64,000 nucleotides of DNA, taken from contig QCXZ01000041.1 of assembly GCA_025024175.1 (NCBI GenBank), positions 46,371,786-46,435,785 of the forward strand. The letters run 5' to 3'. A program made the translations under genes and the position numbers. Positions within the stretch are counted from its first letter, which is position 1. Each line of letters starts with the position of its first letter. The notes beneath the pieces are model-generated. The model searched no databases. It was not told the origin of the DNA and was given only the letters and a program-made list of their open reading frames with translations. This DNA is from Rhyzopertha dominica (lineage: Eukaryota > Arthropoda > Insecta > Coleoptera > Bostrichidae). Positions 42,230 to 55,538 of this stretch are shown piece after piece.

Positions 42230-45200
42230 ATGCTGAGCTCAGTGTTTCTTTTAACTGTAATTTTAAATTTCGTATGCTCTGATGTTGTTTGGTACCAGCC
42301 CGAACAAATACACCTTTCCTATGGAGAAAATACAAGTGAAATAGTTGTAACATGGTCCACTATGAACAACACAAAGCATTCGATAGTGGAATACGGAATT
42401 GAAGGTTTGATACTCCGGGCGACTGGTAAATCGAAGCCATTCGTTGATGGTGGTCCAGAGAGGCATACGCAGTACATCCACAGGGTTACACTTAGGGACC
42501 TTACTCCAGGAAGCAAATACAGTAACTATTAGATATTTGCAAGAGCGCACGCTACACATTCTGATATAAGTTTATCATTGTGGCAGTTCCTATGGATGGT
42601 CAGCAGAATTTTGGTTCAAAACACCACCAGAAGAAGGCTGGCAACCTAGTTTGGCAATTTACGGAGACATGGGTAATGAAAACGCTCAGTCCTTAGCTAG
42701 ACTTCAGGAAGAGACTCAAAAAGGGATGTACGACGCAGTTTTGCATGTTGGAGATTTTGCTTACGATATGAATTCAGTAAGTGCAAAAATTACTTTAAAG
42801 TGTAATTAAATTCATTGGGTCATAGTCTAACATTTAGCTATATTTTAGCAGTTTTGCTAATAAAGAGACATTTGGACTGTAGTTTCTTTGGGATTTAATT
42901 TTTGGATTAAATATCACAGAAATAATTATTGCATATCTACTTATAAACATAAAAACCTTGAAACCATTGCATCTGGCAGTGAAATCTATATTAACATATT
43001 ATATAGGTAGTTGATATATTGCAATTTAACGTCCTCCATTTTCTTGTAGAGTAGGTTTGGACAAATTTTAAATGAAGTTTAATTGATTTTTGAATATTAA
43101 AATAAGTGTTTCATTGAAAAAGAATGTAATTATTTATTTTGGAATTGTTAATCTATCTCAAGTTGATAGTCTGTGCCAGCTATAATAAGGTCCAGTATAT
43201 AATCAATAATTATTCTATTTTGAATATTTTTTATTGATTTTTATTTTATATTTAGGTATTTAATTAAATGTACATCAATTTAACAACATATCACCATCCA
43301 TAGTAGTATCCAGTTTCAAAATCAGTCTTTTAGGTTTTGTTATTGTACCTAGGTGAGGTGTGTGCAGCTTAATCTTATTTAATTTAGAATTAATATAATA
43401 ATATGTGTATAAAGTTTGGATATATATATATTCCATTGCACAGACAATCACATGGAAATATCAGGAAAATGTACTAACAACCTATAAACTAATGCATAAT
43501 ATGTATACAAGTACATAGAAGGTACCCAGATCTCTTTTATTTTTTACTAGAACATTGTCTTATTATTTGTACTTGCAGTTAGGAAGTTAGCGATTATTGG
43601 CTAGTTGCTTACATACCTGAGTTTAAGGTGTTGTCATGGCTACTGGGTTGATTTTAGGTAACATAAACTTTAACAAAAAGAAGAGAAGCCGGCCCATTAT
43701 ACGCTATATTAGTGTGACGTAGATGTGGGCCATTGTATTTAATTCATTCATTCTTCAAGCCCATAATTGATCAATTGATTATTTATTTTGTGCTTTTATT
43801 TAATACAATACTGTGGGTACAAAACACTTCTGTATACATATTAAAAATATCATTATGTTAAGTATTATTAAGAACAAACATATAAACAAAGGTAAAACTT
43901 TCCATAATAGACATCTGTGTCTTATGCAGAGATATTTCAGCAAGGACTCTAGACATTAATAAAACTAACTTTGATTTAACAGCACTGAATATCTGCAAAT
44001 TCTCTTTACTAATCAGAATACAAACTTTAGTTTTTGTCACTTGACTGCTAATAAACATTGACATGTAACATTATTAGGTATGAATTAATTTTTTGATACC
44101 ATATTAATATATATGTTTTATAACCTGTTATGTGTTTGGTGGGAAAGCGGTAATATCAAAATTAAAAAAAATTACTTATTGTACTAAGATTTACAAAATG
44201 TTGAAAGAAAAACATAATATGGAGTTTATTATTTAGGTTGGAAATTTAGGACATGAAGAATATGTATTTCAATAATTTCTAGTTCTGACTATTGTAATGA
44301 CTACCAAACTCTCGAAATACTCATGGTATCTGAATTCTATGTTTATCAGTATTTATTGATATATTTTAAAGAGAATTTTAAACAATTGAACAAGAAACAA
44401 AACAATGTAAAACAATCTTTTTAAGTTTTCCCAAACTCAAAACAGCATTAGATAGTCTTCTTTATTGCATTGAAGAATTATTACATCCTTTTTTTCATAC
44501 ATAGTTTAATTTTGGACGTCTATAGAGTAGTTATATTTTGGTTTAAGGAAACCAGTAGTGCACAAGATACAGTGGTACCGCGATATACAAGTGCCTTAAT
44601 ATACGAGTTTTTTGAGATACGAGCCGCCGAGCGAGCGATATTTTGCTTTGAGATGCGAGCAAGATTTGAGATACGAGCAATCACACACTATTCTGTTGTC
44701 TAACAGTTTCTCCTACCTCAGACTAGACCTCAGTTTGTCTCTGTGTGCTTGTTTCCCTCATTTTCGAAGCATTTTTGACAAGTTGGGTTCGCGCTTTGAG
44801 ATACAAGCACTGCATTGGCATGGCCATCTAATTTTCTGCTAACATCATACCAAGCCTTTGGTATACAGGCAAAACCAGTTTTGTGCCATTCTGTCTGTAC
44901 TTAGTTGCAGTGCAGACAGCATAGCATAGACATGCTTTTTATTGTTTTACAATGTTGAACTCTTTTTTCTAAACCTGATTTATACTTCTTTTCAGCAAAA
45001 TGCAGAAGTTGGAGATGCATTTATGAGACAAATTGAGTCAATCGCTGCCTACTTGCCATATTTAACTTGTCCCGGTAATCACGAAGAAAAATAGTAAGAT
45101 TCGTTCGTTCTTCTTGGGGTCACTATTTAATTATTGCATTTCCAGCAACTTCAGTAATTACAGGGAACGCTTCAGCATGCCAGGTGGTTCTGAAAGCTAC

Positions 45201-45896
45201 ATGTACAGTTTAAACATCGGACCTGTACATCTCATTTCCATATCAACTGAGGTGTACTATTTCTTAAACTATGGCCTCAAGCCGCTGGTATTCCAATATC
45301 AGTGGTTGGAGAATGACCTGATCACAGCAAATTTGCCGGAAAATCGCCAAAAACAGCCATGGATTGTGGTGATGGGCCACAGACCGATGTACTGCAGCAA
45401 TGCCAACCACGACGACTGCACCCATTACGAAACTTTGACCAGAGTGGGTCTGCCATTCTTGCACTTCTTCGGGTTGGAAAAGCTGTTGTACGACTACGCT
45501 GTGGACTTGGAAATATGGGCGCACGAACACTCTTACGAAAGGTTGTGGCCCATCTACGATTACAAGGTGTACAACGGCAGTTACGAGGCCCCCTACGTCA
45601 ACCCAAGAGCCCCGGTGCACATCGTGACTGGCTCTGCCGGCTGCGTGGAGGGAAGGGAAAATTTCAATGTTACTAGGCCTCCGTGGTCGGCTTTTATCAG
45701 CAGAGACTACGGTTACACACGTTTTAAGGCCTATAACGAGACGCACTTGTATTTGGAGCAGGTCTCAGATGATAAGTTAGGGATGGTCATCGACTCGTTT
45801 TGGATTGTCAAGGAGAGTCATGGACCGTACGAGCATTCCGAGATGGACTGGACGAAACTGGATTCTCTTAGATTGAAACATTTGAATGACGGTTAG
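42230..45896 (+). CDS. ACP7: Purple acid phosphatase (acid phosphatase type 7-like)
   Basis: A secreted or lysosomal binuclear metallophosphatase. Exons 42230-42521, 42571-42776, 44996-45093 and 45146-45896 join in frame to 448 residues. The signal peptide is MLSSVFLLTVILNFVCS. The Fn3-like N-terminal domain starts at WYQPEQIHLSYG. All five metal-ligand motifs are present: IYGDMGN, HVGDFAYDMNS, TCPGNHEEKYN, VVMGHRPMYCS and WAHEHSYERLW. The C-terminus has IVTGSAGCVEGRENF and DYGYTRFKAYNETHLYLEQV. The start at 42230 is the first ATG; the open frame upstream begins with GTG only. Intron 2 (2.2 kb) holds a transposon fragment. Two AATAAA signals at 45964 and 45978. A foldback element abuts the 3' end. 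Confidence 0.95.
42777..44995. other. Phosphatase intron 2
   Basis: AT-rich intron. 43640-43710 (TTGATTTTAGGTAACATAAA, then CTTTAACAAAAAGAAGAG) resembles 25665-25720, a short dispersed repeat of unknown type. A DNA-transposon end lies at 44567-44830. Confidence 0.5.
44567..44830. mobile_element. DNA transposon terminal fragment (CAGTGGTACC type)
   Basis: It starts ATACAGTGGTACCGCGATAT and continues with repeated 'GAGATACGAGC' phrases. This resembles a widespread DNA-transposon/MITE terminus of the form CAGTGGTACCTCGAGATACGAG. No matching inverted end was found on the right, so it is a one-ended fragment. Confidence 0.45.
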
Positions 45897-46017
45897 AAAG
45901 GCTGGTGATACGTTTAAGATTTTATCAGTATAAAAGATTCCAAAGTTTATCGTGATGATCTGTAATAAAGTGATTTTAATAAAGGACTGTATGGTAGTAA
46001 TTATATGTTTGTTTTTA

Positions 46018-47315
46018 CTTAAAAAAAAATGAAATGTTTTCGTTTTTGAGTTACAGCCCTCCAAAGTTTGACAGAAAAACTGGATTTTGTTAATAACTCC
46101 ATAAACAGTTAGCATATGGTAACAAATTTTTGGAGTGGGGATTTGGCCCTTGACAGCAAATTTATTTATCTATTTATCCAAATACAGTAAATAATAAAAA
46201 ACCACTGCAAATTGAATCTATACTTCCACATCCAATTGTCAAAGTGACATTTATGCTTTTATTTCATAGCATCGTATAGCAGATCAGTTATCTGGTTTTG
46301 AGCATTTTTTTCTCGCGATATTAGCAAAAATACAAATTTTTAAAATCAGTTATTTCCAAAAACCTCAAAAATTATTAACAAAAAATTGCAAGTGCTCTCC
46401 GTTTAGAATTTGATTTTCTATATAATACTAAAATTTAAAAAAAATCGTGTGGACAGGGTCAAAAATACGTTTTTTGGAAATATTTGGAAAATGTCAATTT
46501 TAGAAAAAAAAATTTAAAACAATCTTTTTTCCTGTCTGATGGTATTTTCACTTTTTGAATATATTAAGTATTTTCGGAGATATTTATAGGGACGAATATT
46601 ACTCATGATTATACTACTAATCACATACTAAAACGAAAAAAAAACTAGAAAAATTTGAAAAAAGGGTAGTTACCCCTCCCCAATACCCTACTTACCCCAA
46701 AAATAATAGGTCACTTTGGGTAGTTGAGATTTATAGTATGCCAAATTTCAAGTTCATGTGGAGGTATTCCTATATCCACTTTGAGCAAAATGGACCTGTT
46801 TACAATATTGAACAAACATAAATTAAGTCAGTGAGTACAAGTTTTACAAATACGGCTTACACATTTTTTTCCCACGGCCAACTATCAGAACCCGTAACAC
46901 TGATGTCCTGTTGTACTATGTCTCCTAGCAGGTGATATAATGGTTTCGAAAAGATCTTTTTTTAGAAACGGTTAACTTTAGACAAACTTGCAAAGAGGCA
47001 AAAATTTTAGATATTTGAACCGTCTTTACAATAGAATGATGTAAGTTACAAGAAACTGATATTTGTAAAAACCACTTCCGGTTTGCGAAATTTGTCAAAT
47101 TTTTTACAATAATGTGTCTAAATGAATCAGTCAACTGCAAAAACTTTGGTATCGTATGTTGTTTATGGAGCTATAAACAAAAAACTAACCTTTCTGGTCA
47201 AATTTTGGAGGGCTGTAACTTAATAACAAAAAACTACAATTAACTTTTTTTTTGATAATATGTGCTTATTTGATTCTTCACCTAAGCGTTGTCGGTGTAA
47301 TTTAGGGACACCCTG
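46018..47315. mobile_element. Foldback DNA transposon lacking its left tip
   Basis: The right end GGGACACCCTG is followed by TA (47316-47317). Its arm pairs with 46018-46130 (GAGTTACAGCCCTCCAAAGT versus the inverse of ATTTTGGAGGGCTGTAACTT). The outermost ~75 bp of the left arm are missing. It begins about 35 bp after the phosphatase polyadenylation signal. No transposase seen. Confidence 0.7.
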
Positions 47316-47955
47316 TATAAAAGGAGAATACTGCCATTAACATAGTCAATTTAATTTTTACGTTTCATGAGTGGCATTTTTTTTGTCCGCTATTTTCATA
47401 CACCCAATGGAAAACACCATTATGAATACATNTCTAGAAAATTTGGGCTATGCTTTAACATAATAATATATGTATAAAAAAATCCATAAATCTGACAAAA
47501 TAGTGTGCATTGTGTAAGTTGCCATTTGAGGAAAAGCGACCTGTGTACTACGAATGACTGTATAGAGCACACTAAGCAGTTTGCTCTTGAAAGCTGATAC
47601 GAAAACCAGAGAATACACAATAAATAAAAGACAGCAAAACAACTATTATAAACATGGAATAAAAATACATACCATAAAAGTTTTTTTAACAGCCACTTTA
47701 TTCTTCTCTTACATATCTACATAATGATTTATTTAAAAACTATTCTACTGCAGTTACATTTTACAAATGCTTATCATTTATTTACAGCCGATCACAGGTG
47801 CTTGCTATGTTATCAAAAACACTAATAACGTGATGCTACAGACATACCACAACTACCAATATGGCAAGTATGTTTTTGTTAAGAATTAAATGAGCTCACC
47901 TTACATAAATGCTGGTTAACTAAATAGATTGTAGCAAAACTTTCTTTTATACTTG
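47316..47955. other. Intergenic between phosphatase and TMEM53-like gene
   Basis: The two genes are convergent here, so both 3' UTRs fall on either side. No gene recognised. Confidence 0.55.
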
Positions 47956-50900
47956 TTATAGTTTAGCTTGTAGCTTCTCTTGCTCCTTTTCTGGCAATGC
48001 TCGTAGTGTGCCGGTTTTGTTGAGAAAGTTCATCAGTTCAGTTATGTATTCCTTGGGATACCGCTGCATGTGTCCTACATGCGGAGTATTTTCAAAACAC
48101 TTCCAGTAAACCTGCAATCGGGTGAAAGTGGGACTCGTAACAAAAGAACAATAGTAGCAAATAAAGTGAGGTGTGTTGTCATATGAATAAAATTGATTAT
48201 ATTTAGATTGCAAAAGCACAATAAAGTATAGAATAACAGTATAGGGATACCAAAATAAGTTATTTTTAAATTAATATTATTACTTGGTACAGTCCTGTGT
48301 GTTTAGAGAGATACTTCACAGGAAAAAACTGCTTCTACTGGTAGAATACAGGGTGAATCACGAATCCTGCTAGGTATGAGCACCTATGTTTTTTAAAGAC
48401 GAGCTAGACTCGCTTAAATGAGAAAGAAATTGTGAAATTACTACTAGTAACAAACTTATTCTAACTCATTTATTGAAGAAATAGTAACAAACTTCTAACA
48501 TTGTTGGTTTTTCACTTGTTTATGCTTGTAATTTCAAAATTACTATGAAGATATTAAATTAATTATAAGAGTTTAGTTTTAACTATAATATGGATGTGAA
48601 TAATTCAAAATCTAGTCAGCATAGAAAAATTCTGTTTGCCTAAATATAATAAGTTGCCCATACATAACAGGATTGGTGTTGACCCTGTATGCGATATCCT
48701 ACATAAAATATGAAGATTTTCGAAACAGTAGGAGATATCATTTTGTTTGAATGAGACAAAAGTTGCCATACATAATGAAGCAGCTATTGAAAACTGGGAA
48801 ATAATGCACAGATTTTAAGATATTGCAAAAAGTGGGAAAATTATAACACATCTTTTATGTTATTTTGTCTGACTGGTCTGGAATTTGGAAAGATATATAA
48901 AAGTATGTTGTCTTATTTAAATCTTTGTATTGACAGTGACAATAATTTATTGTTGTGTCCTCCTACTTTGATTTCACATTTCCAAACATCAAACACTTGT
49001 TTATTGATCTGAATTCAAAATATCAAAAACCATAGTAATCCTTAAAAAACCATTTATATACAAGAACTAAAATACAATATCGCTCCAATAAGGAAAAAAA
49101 GTTGTAGATCATTCTAATAAAACTGCATCAAATTTTTATTAGCAGTAATGAATTCAAATCTTTCTTTAGTCTTCAAATTTCAGACCAATCAGAAAAAACA
49201 GGACTATTACAATAAAGGAAAAAATACAATTTCCCCATTTTTTTTGCAACATTTTAAAATCCGGGGCATTATATCCCAGTTTTTGCGACAGTCCTGTCAT
49301 CTACATTATGACTGGCAACTTCTATTTCATTTAAACAAAAGATTATTTCTTTTTGCACTATACACTCACAAAAGCTTAGTTTGTGCATGAGAAAAAAAAA
49401 TTCTATGAAATATTGAAATGAGGTTGTCCAATCAGAATATGAAACTTGATCAAAAACAAAGAGATTCATATTTTTCAGATTTTTCCGTTACAGGTCCTCA
49501 ATTGGTTAACTTTTATCATGCATATAAAGGTTCCTTTTGTCACTATAACTGTTCCCAGCTCACGTATCGTACTATCTATGCGAAAATGAATGTTTTTTAA
49601 AACTAGTAAAATTTAGATTTTGCATTTTGACAGGTAGATTGTTGAAAAGCTTGGCATAATAGTATGTTCCCGTTGGAGTATGTGCAGTCTCGTGTTTTGC
49701 ATTATGCAACGAATAATCCTCAATATTCTGTTTAATGTATATAAGGCAATGAAATATGTAGTGGGATGAAGAGTCAATATTTCAAGATGTTTAAAGGATT
49801 GTCTGCAATCTGCATCTCTGAAACTCAAACCTCTCAACACCCTCACTGCCTTTCGCTGCAATCTGAAAATTCAATTCATGCCAGCAGATGAATGTCCCCA
49901 CAACAAGAAGCCATACAACAAACATGTCTCAAATCTAAGAAAACCCAAAGAAACTTTACAGTAGTCCCAAAGCCAGGATTGCGTCTCCAAAAACATGTTC
50001 TTAAGGAAAAAATCATGTTAGTGGTTTTGTCTGCGTTTAGAGTAAGTTTATTTGCAGTAAACCATCTGGCAGCCTGAGAAATGGCTCCTAACCGCTTCAA
50101 TTCCAAATTTGTAATTTTTTTTTGAACATTGAACACTGTTGTATCATCAACAAATAATAGGCATTGTTCATATAATTAGGAAAGTCACTGACATAAATTA
50201 GAAATAAAAAAGTGCCGAGCATAGAACCCTGAGGGATGCCACACATTACAGGTTTATTAAGTTTATTAACCTTGCATTTTTAAATTTAACAATCTATTGC
50301 CGGTTTGCAAGAAACGAACCCATTACATATTTAACAAAAGCTGAATAAGAAAACCTTATTCTTCTGTTTAATTATGTTTGAAAAGGATCAAATGAGTTTT
50401 ACTTAGGTCAAATTTCTATACTTGTTTCCACTTGATAGTAAAAAATGTAGAATGTTAACCTTTTTTAAAAAGTTTACAAATGAAATAAAAGACAAATTAC
50501 AGTGGCAGAGCAAAACCTGTATATTCATCATAAAAATTAATGAACTAAGGACCCCCTAAAACAAATAAAAATTATCAAAAGTTAGGAATTTGTATGTGCA
50601 ATATATTCCTTATATTCCATATTGCATTCCGCAGTGATACCATACTAGCTAATTATTCCTAGTTCTAAAGAATTCAAAGCATTTCGAGCAAAAGTAAATT
50701 TTTGCAATTTTCCTAAAAATTCAGGAATTAGGCAACAGCGGAAGACTATTTTTTAGAATTCTTAATTGCTGCATGGACAGATGTGCAGAAACGATTTCCT
50801 GTCTCCAGCGTATTTTTCGATTTTTTTGGTTTTTGGAAAAACAGATTGCTCTTAATGACAGTCTACTTGCTTTAAACATCTCGATCCTTACTAGCAAAAT

Positions 50901-53900
50901 ACTTTTGAAATAAGAGATAGTTCAAAATGCACAAACTGTTTTAAATCAGTTAAAAAATAGTGAGGAATCAAATGGTTAAGTATTTTAGTGACAGCACAAA
51001 TGGTGTATGCTTACCTCAATGCCCATATTTTCCCAGTTTTCCCTTGCTCTCTGATTAGACCTCTCGGCACCTACAGGATCGGTCTTACTCAAAAAATACA
51101 ACGCAGGCGCCCTCACAATATTCGTATGGAACATCTGGCTAGCCCTGACATAGTGACATGTAGCAACCTTGTCAAACGTTTTCATGTGATACCTTAACAT
51201 AAGCAAATGACAGAAACTACACCTAACACAAGTACACTTCTACATACAGGATGTACTGTCTGAGAGCGTTCTGCATCACAGTATTCTTGGGAAACACAGC
51301 GATAGGCACACCGACCGATATTTCCGTAATATCGGCGGCGCTGTCCCATATTTGAGCAGAGATTCGATCTATGATGTGTTGATATTTATCTTTTTCGGAA
51401 GCCATCTGTACCATGACTTCGCTCCACAAGTAACCCCCTACGGAAAATCCATGTAATACGAGCGGCCCATATTTCTCATTCGTGTGGAGGAATTTCAGTA
51501 TGTCTGAAGCGACCACCTGAAAAATTACTGGTTCCCGTCATATACGTTAAGCATAAAAAACAAACTTGACGTGCACAAAATAATGTCCAAAAATGATACT
51601 CCTACTTAATAATTACTTTTTACTAAAACAACAAACAACTGTAGTTGCTTATTACCTCAAAAATTCAATGCCAACTCGATTCAATGGCCATTTTCAGTTG
51701 ATCTAAAATGTCAATCTGTTTTCTATATCGGTTTGAACTATGGAAACCTTGTAGTTCCACGCTAATATAACAGCTCAAACAGCACGTTGCAGTTTTAAAA
51801 TTATAAGATCGTAATAATCTATGGGTAGTTTGACGTATTTCTTTTAAGACGTGGATGATTTGTTCGTGATAACACTTAATTGGGGGAAGCTATATACAAA
51901 GCAAACACAGAAACTAAATGTGTTTGGTGCCTGATATGTTAGAAGCATTCTTTTAGTTTGTTTTGTATGCATGGTGTAAAAATGAGGCCTTGTTGCGTAC
52001 CTGGATGTGACAACAAAACTGCGACACGGTAAGAGAATTGCATTAGCTACTTATTCTTATCTTATTACTATTAGCATGCTACCTAATTATGTGCATATAC
52101 GGTGCTGTTATATTATGATGCGGAAATTGTAGATTTTCTGCATGCTGTAAACATTTTTAGTGGGAATGTATTGTTGCTGTATAAATTTCATGTTAATATT
52201 AAAAATTTTTGTAAGATTTCAGTAAAAAAAAAAGTGTTTAATAAATTATTGAAGGCATGTCAAATGATCATAAAATGTTTATAAATTGTTTTAATTTTGC
52301 TTATGCTATTCCAAGAAACCGGCAAGTGCAAGAAATCTGGTTGTAGTTTCATAAGCTATAAATTACCTGTTAGATTGTAACTATATTGAATTAAAATGCA
52401 GAAATAACAAAAAATTATTATGCCAAAATTGCATTTATTTTTTTCTCTAATCGTGAATGTGAAGAAGTACCAACCACAAAAAAATCTATGTAGATGGCAA
52501 CTTGCTTATTTCAAATGGGAGGATACCCTGTATATTATGCCACTTCAAGAGTCTACATGAAATTAGAAACACTTTTCATTTGTATTTATTAATAGTAGGT
52601 AACTTTGTCTTGTATTATATTGTAGTTGTCCTGATGAAGATTTAAATTAAAGATCGAAAGCTTGACTTTGGATAAAAGAGTGTTCTATTTGAATAAAAAG
52701 GGTCGAATAGCCCCAAAATATAAAAAGTAAATATAATATAATATATAATAAGTTTCCTATATGTTTTCAGAAATAATAAATGGTGTTTAATTTCTCACTT
52801 ACAAAGATCTTTATCTTTGAATTGGCAGTGGTTTCTTTGTAGAAAATGGACTACTTTAGCAGACTGTATAGTATTTTGATAAATATTAGTACAGTGTGTC
52901 CAAAAGGCAAGAATAAAAAGTAAATTAAAGAAAAATCGAAAATCAATTTTAAAAGTCAATTTTTTCAAATGAAAACCCCTTACTTTTAGAGTTTCATCTT
53001 ATTCAGCACTAACAATAAGGATAACTTTGTATGAAGTTGTCTAAATTTGCACTTTTTGAGATACTGTCAGTTTAACATTTATGAACTAAATGATATAAAA
53101 TACCTACTTGATTGAAAGATGTCAAATTTTTTAAGTACCAATTTCTAGAAACTACATCATATACAGCTGACTTTTTGTAGTATATAACAAACTAACTACA
53201 TTCCTGTATAACAGCCAAATTTTGCAGAAAAAAGAAAGATATAAAGTTTCAGTACTAGTCACAGATGTCATATTTTTTATCTAGAAGGCCAAATCTTATG
53301 GCTTGCACGAAAAATTTTTGTGACAACTAGTAAGTCGCTATGTTTCTCGTTTGTAAGGCAACGAGTCTGTGCAGTAACTCACAAGTGTGAATGAGTGAAT
53401 GGCAATTGACACAATGTGTAGCACGTTCTGTTGTTTGTTATTACGTTGCCATGACATTCCCACATAATCTTTACTGCGCACTGAATTTTGTTCTTAGTTG
53501 TGGAAGCTGATTTTTTCCCTCCAAGCTACACATAAAATCCTGTTGCACCATTACTTCTGTTTGGGAAAAACCTTTTAATGTTGCAGAATATTGGGCAAAA
53601 TCTACGGTGTCTGACAAGTCTTGTCAGGCACAGTTAAAATGGCAGCTGTTCCTTTTATTACATGTGCCAAAAACTTAGTTACATATCCCTATTTTTCCTT
53701 ATCTAAACTAATTACGAAGAACATACATAGTGCAAGCTGCTATAGAAGAACCTCTATTCTAGTCGTAATAACAAAATTATAGAAAATTACCTATACTCAG
53801 TGAAATTGGTACCTAAAGATATCGTTAACTATGGATTATTTTCCAATATGGCGGTGCTTGATAGTGCTATCTTAAATACTAATTTTATATGCTTAGAATT

Positions 53901-55538
53901 AATTGTTGGCAATTTAACATGTTTCATAAGCATCTTTTCCTTTGTTTCACACTACACACTACAATTTCCAGCAGCTGGACCTTGTAATCTGATAGAGAAA
54001 GGTTTGTCACTACAACATCAAACATGTGAGTTCAAACCCAGTGACCATATTATTACATAATTTTTATGTTGACTACTACATTTTCAGCATACGTCACAGG
54101 CAAAATAACAACTAAAACTATTTCAAAGTTGATTTTTAAACTTTTATTTGTTTAATTATTTACCTTCTTTACTTAAAGGCCATATTCAAAGCGAAAATAA
54201 TATGTGAGTTGTATAATAAAAGGTGAAGTAGTTTTCTATTACCAAAATTTAGAAGATGACAAAATGTTTATAAAAGTGACTAACTGCCTATTGTCAGTTG
54301 TGGATTTAAGAAGGCGTTAAGTATTTCCCAACTAATTAAATTAATTGAGAGATTGTCATGAGGGTACAAAAAAATCACCTCCACTAAGATAAAAAGGCAT
54401 AATAAAGAGTATCAAAAATACATTTTGGACAGCTGTCAAATCTTATTTCACTTGTTTTTTACGATTTGACTGCATTTTTTGCATTTATTTCACGAGTTAG
54501 GTGTTGATTACATTTTGAAATTGTGAGGACTGATTATAATCTAAATTAATGCTATTGTGGAAATTGACACATACGATAAATGATGATGAATTTTTCAAGT
54601 TTGAAAATATGTCAATTTTTGAAGAAAATACACCAAATAGAATGTTCAAAGTAGGTGATATGCATTTAAGGATATACCTATTCACTTGCTGTTTATTTTC
54701 AGAGATTGACAAATTTATCCTAAAAATATTCCAAATACACAAGTTACAAATCTATTTCATGTCTACATTTTTTGTATAGATTCCTTCTGGTATACATAAA
54801 TTAAACATAATAATGTGTATTGCTGTTGGTAAAGTAATAATTTGGTTGCCGACTGATTATAGTGTTTCAAGAGGACAAGGACATGATAAACTTTGATAAG
54901 TCAACTTAAAAAAAAATGCTGTCTAGCGAGCATTGATTTTCCATTAACTGATAAATTTATTAAAAAGCTGCCAATCCATAATAAGTATTTGAAAATAAAG
55001 TTACCAAATATTTCCATTTCACAATTCAATCATCCCATCTACTAACACTGTTGATGCTTATATTTTGACTAGACAATCTAAACAATTACATAATATGCAA
55101 ATATTTGAGGTCACTAACCTGGGTTCCTTTAGTTGGCCACAACAGCTGCCAGGGATTGATACTAATATTTAGGACATCGAATCCGTAATCAATGTAGAAG
55201 TTGGCATATTTATGAATGTGCTTCTTCTTAGCCATGAGCCAAGACAGCATTACAGTGAGAGGCTTGTCTTCTGGATTTTTTAATTTAAAGTTTTCGATTT
55301 TGTTGTCTTTCTTTTCTTTGCTAAGCAACACGATGTTCTTCGTAACCTCCATCGATGATATGTCTCGTGAATGTAGTACGCAAGCCATGAAGACCTATAC
55401 AAGAAACAAAGGAAGTAACACGTCGGGCGTGATAGAACCAATCAATATTAATACATAACTTACGAATTTGGTGTGTCTGGGCTTGTAATTGGAAAGGAGA
55501 GATTTTCCAAAGTGCAGAATTCGTCTTGCTGTTGCCAT
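47956..55538 (-). CDS. TMEM53-like DUF829 alpha/beta-hydrolase
   Basis: Family members are predicted serine-hydrolase-like proteins; vertebrate TMEM53 sits in the nuclear envelope. Exons 55538-55464, 55394-55119, 51516-51248, 51192-51015 and 48111-47956 join in frame to 317 residues. The protein starts MATARRILHFGKSLLSNYKP. The first strand and oxyanion region is LTVMLSWLMAKKKHIHKYAN. The nucleophile elbow is LVLHGFSVGGYLW (Ser142), followed by RAPALYFLSKTDPVGAERSN (Asp245) and ENTPHVGHMQRYPKEY (His280), a plausible triad. The conserved PHVGH...YP(K/D)xY ending identifies the family. A TTTTCAG acceptor directly precedes the start codon, so a 5' exon exists upstream; 58222-57982 is one candidate. 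Introns 3.6 and 2.9 kb contain a LINE fragment, a MITE and a THAP-like exon. Confidence 0.9.
48349..48687. mobile_element. 339 bp MITE
   Basis: Ends CAGGGTGAATCACGAATCCTG and the inverse of CAGGGTCAACACCAATCCTG, flanked by TA (48347-48348, 48688-48689). The arms remain alignable for about 45 bp. No coding. It lies in the last intron of the TMEM53-like gene. Confidence 0.8.
49613..50290 (-). mobile_element. 5'-truncated LINE (RT end and C-terminal region)
   Basis: The minus strand reads CGIPQGSMLGTFLFLIYVSD (about 50240-50180, RT 'GVPQGSVLGPLLFLIYINDL'). A frameshift follows, then ISQAARWFTANKLTLNADKT (50136-49876) and finally QRKAVRVLRGLSFRDADCRQ with FKHLEILTLHPTTYFIALY (49861-49613). Order is as in CR1/Jockey-type LINEs. 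Several frame breaks; dead. Confidence 0.75.
51982..52028 (+). CDS. Possible first exon of a THAP zinc-finger protein
   Basis: ATG-initiated, 15 codons plus 2 nt, ending at a good donor (ACACG|GTAAGAG). It reads MRPCCVPGCDNKTAT, the usual start of a C2CH THAP domain (M-x-x-C-C-V-x-x-C-x-N). It is on the plus strand inside an intron of the minus-strand TMEM53-like gene. I could not find the following THAP exon (Trp, FPxx...R, CxxH), so it may be a relic of a THAP-bearing transposon or gene. Confidence 0.35.
52029..55118. other. TMEM53-like intron 2, main part
   Basis: AT-rich, about 3 kb. A TACCCTGTA transposon end occurs near 52524 without a visible partner. 52630-52672 carries CCTGATGAAG, then a short AT stem, then GATCGAAAG, like a Penelope-type terminal motif. 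No host exon recognised. Confidence 0.4.

Noticed and set aside
42200..42230. Phosphatase start at 42200
   Set aside because: The codon is GTG; the ATG at 42230 gives a clean signal peptide.
45264..45746. 160-codon minus-strand frame
   Set aside because: Shadow of the last purple acid phosphatase exon; no motif of its own.
53960..54060. tRNA-like SINE suggested by GAGTTCAAACCC
   Set aside because: Only the B-box-like word is present; no convincing A box or cloverleaf.
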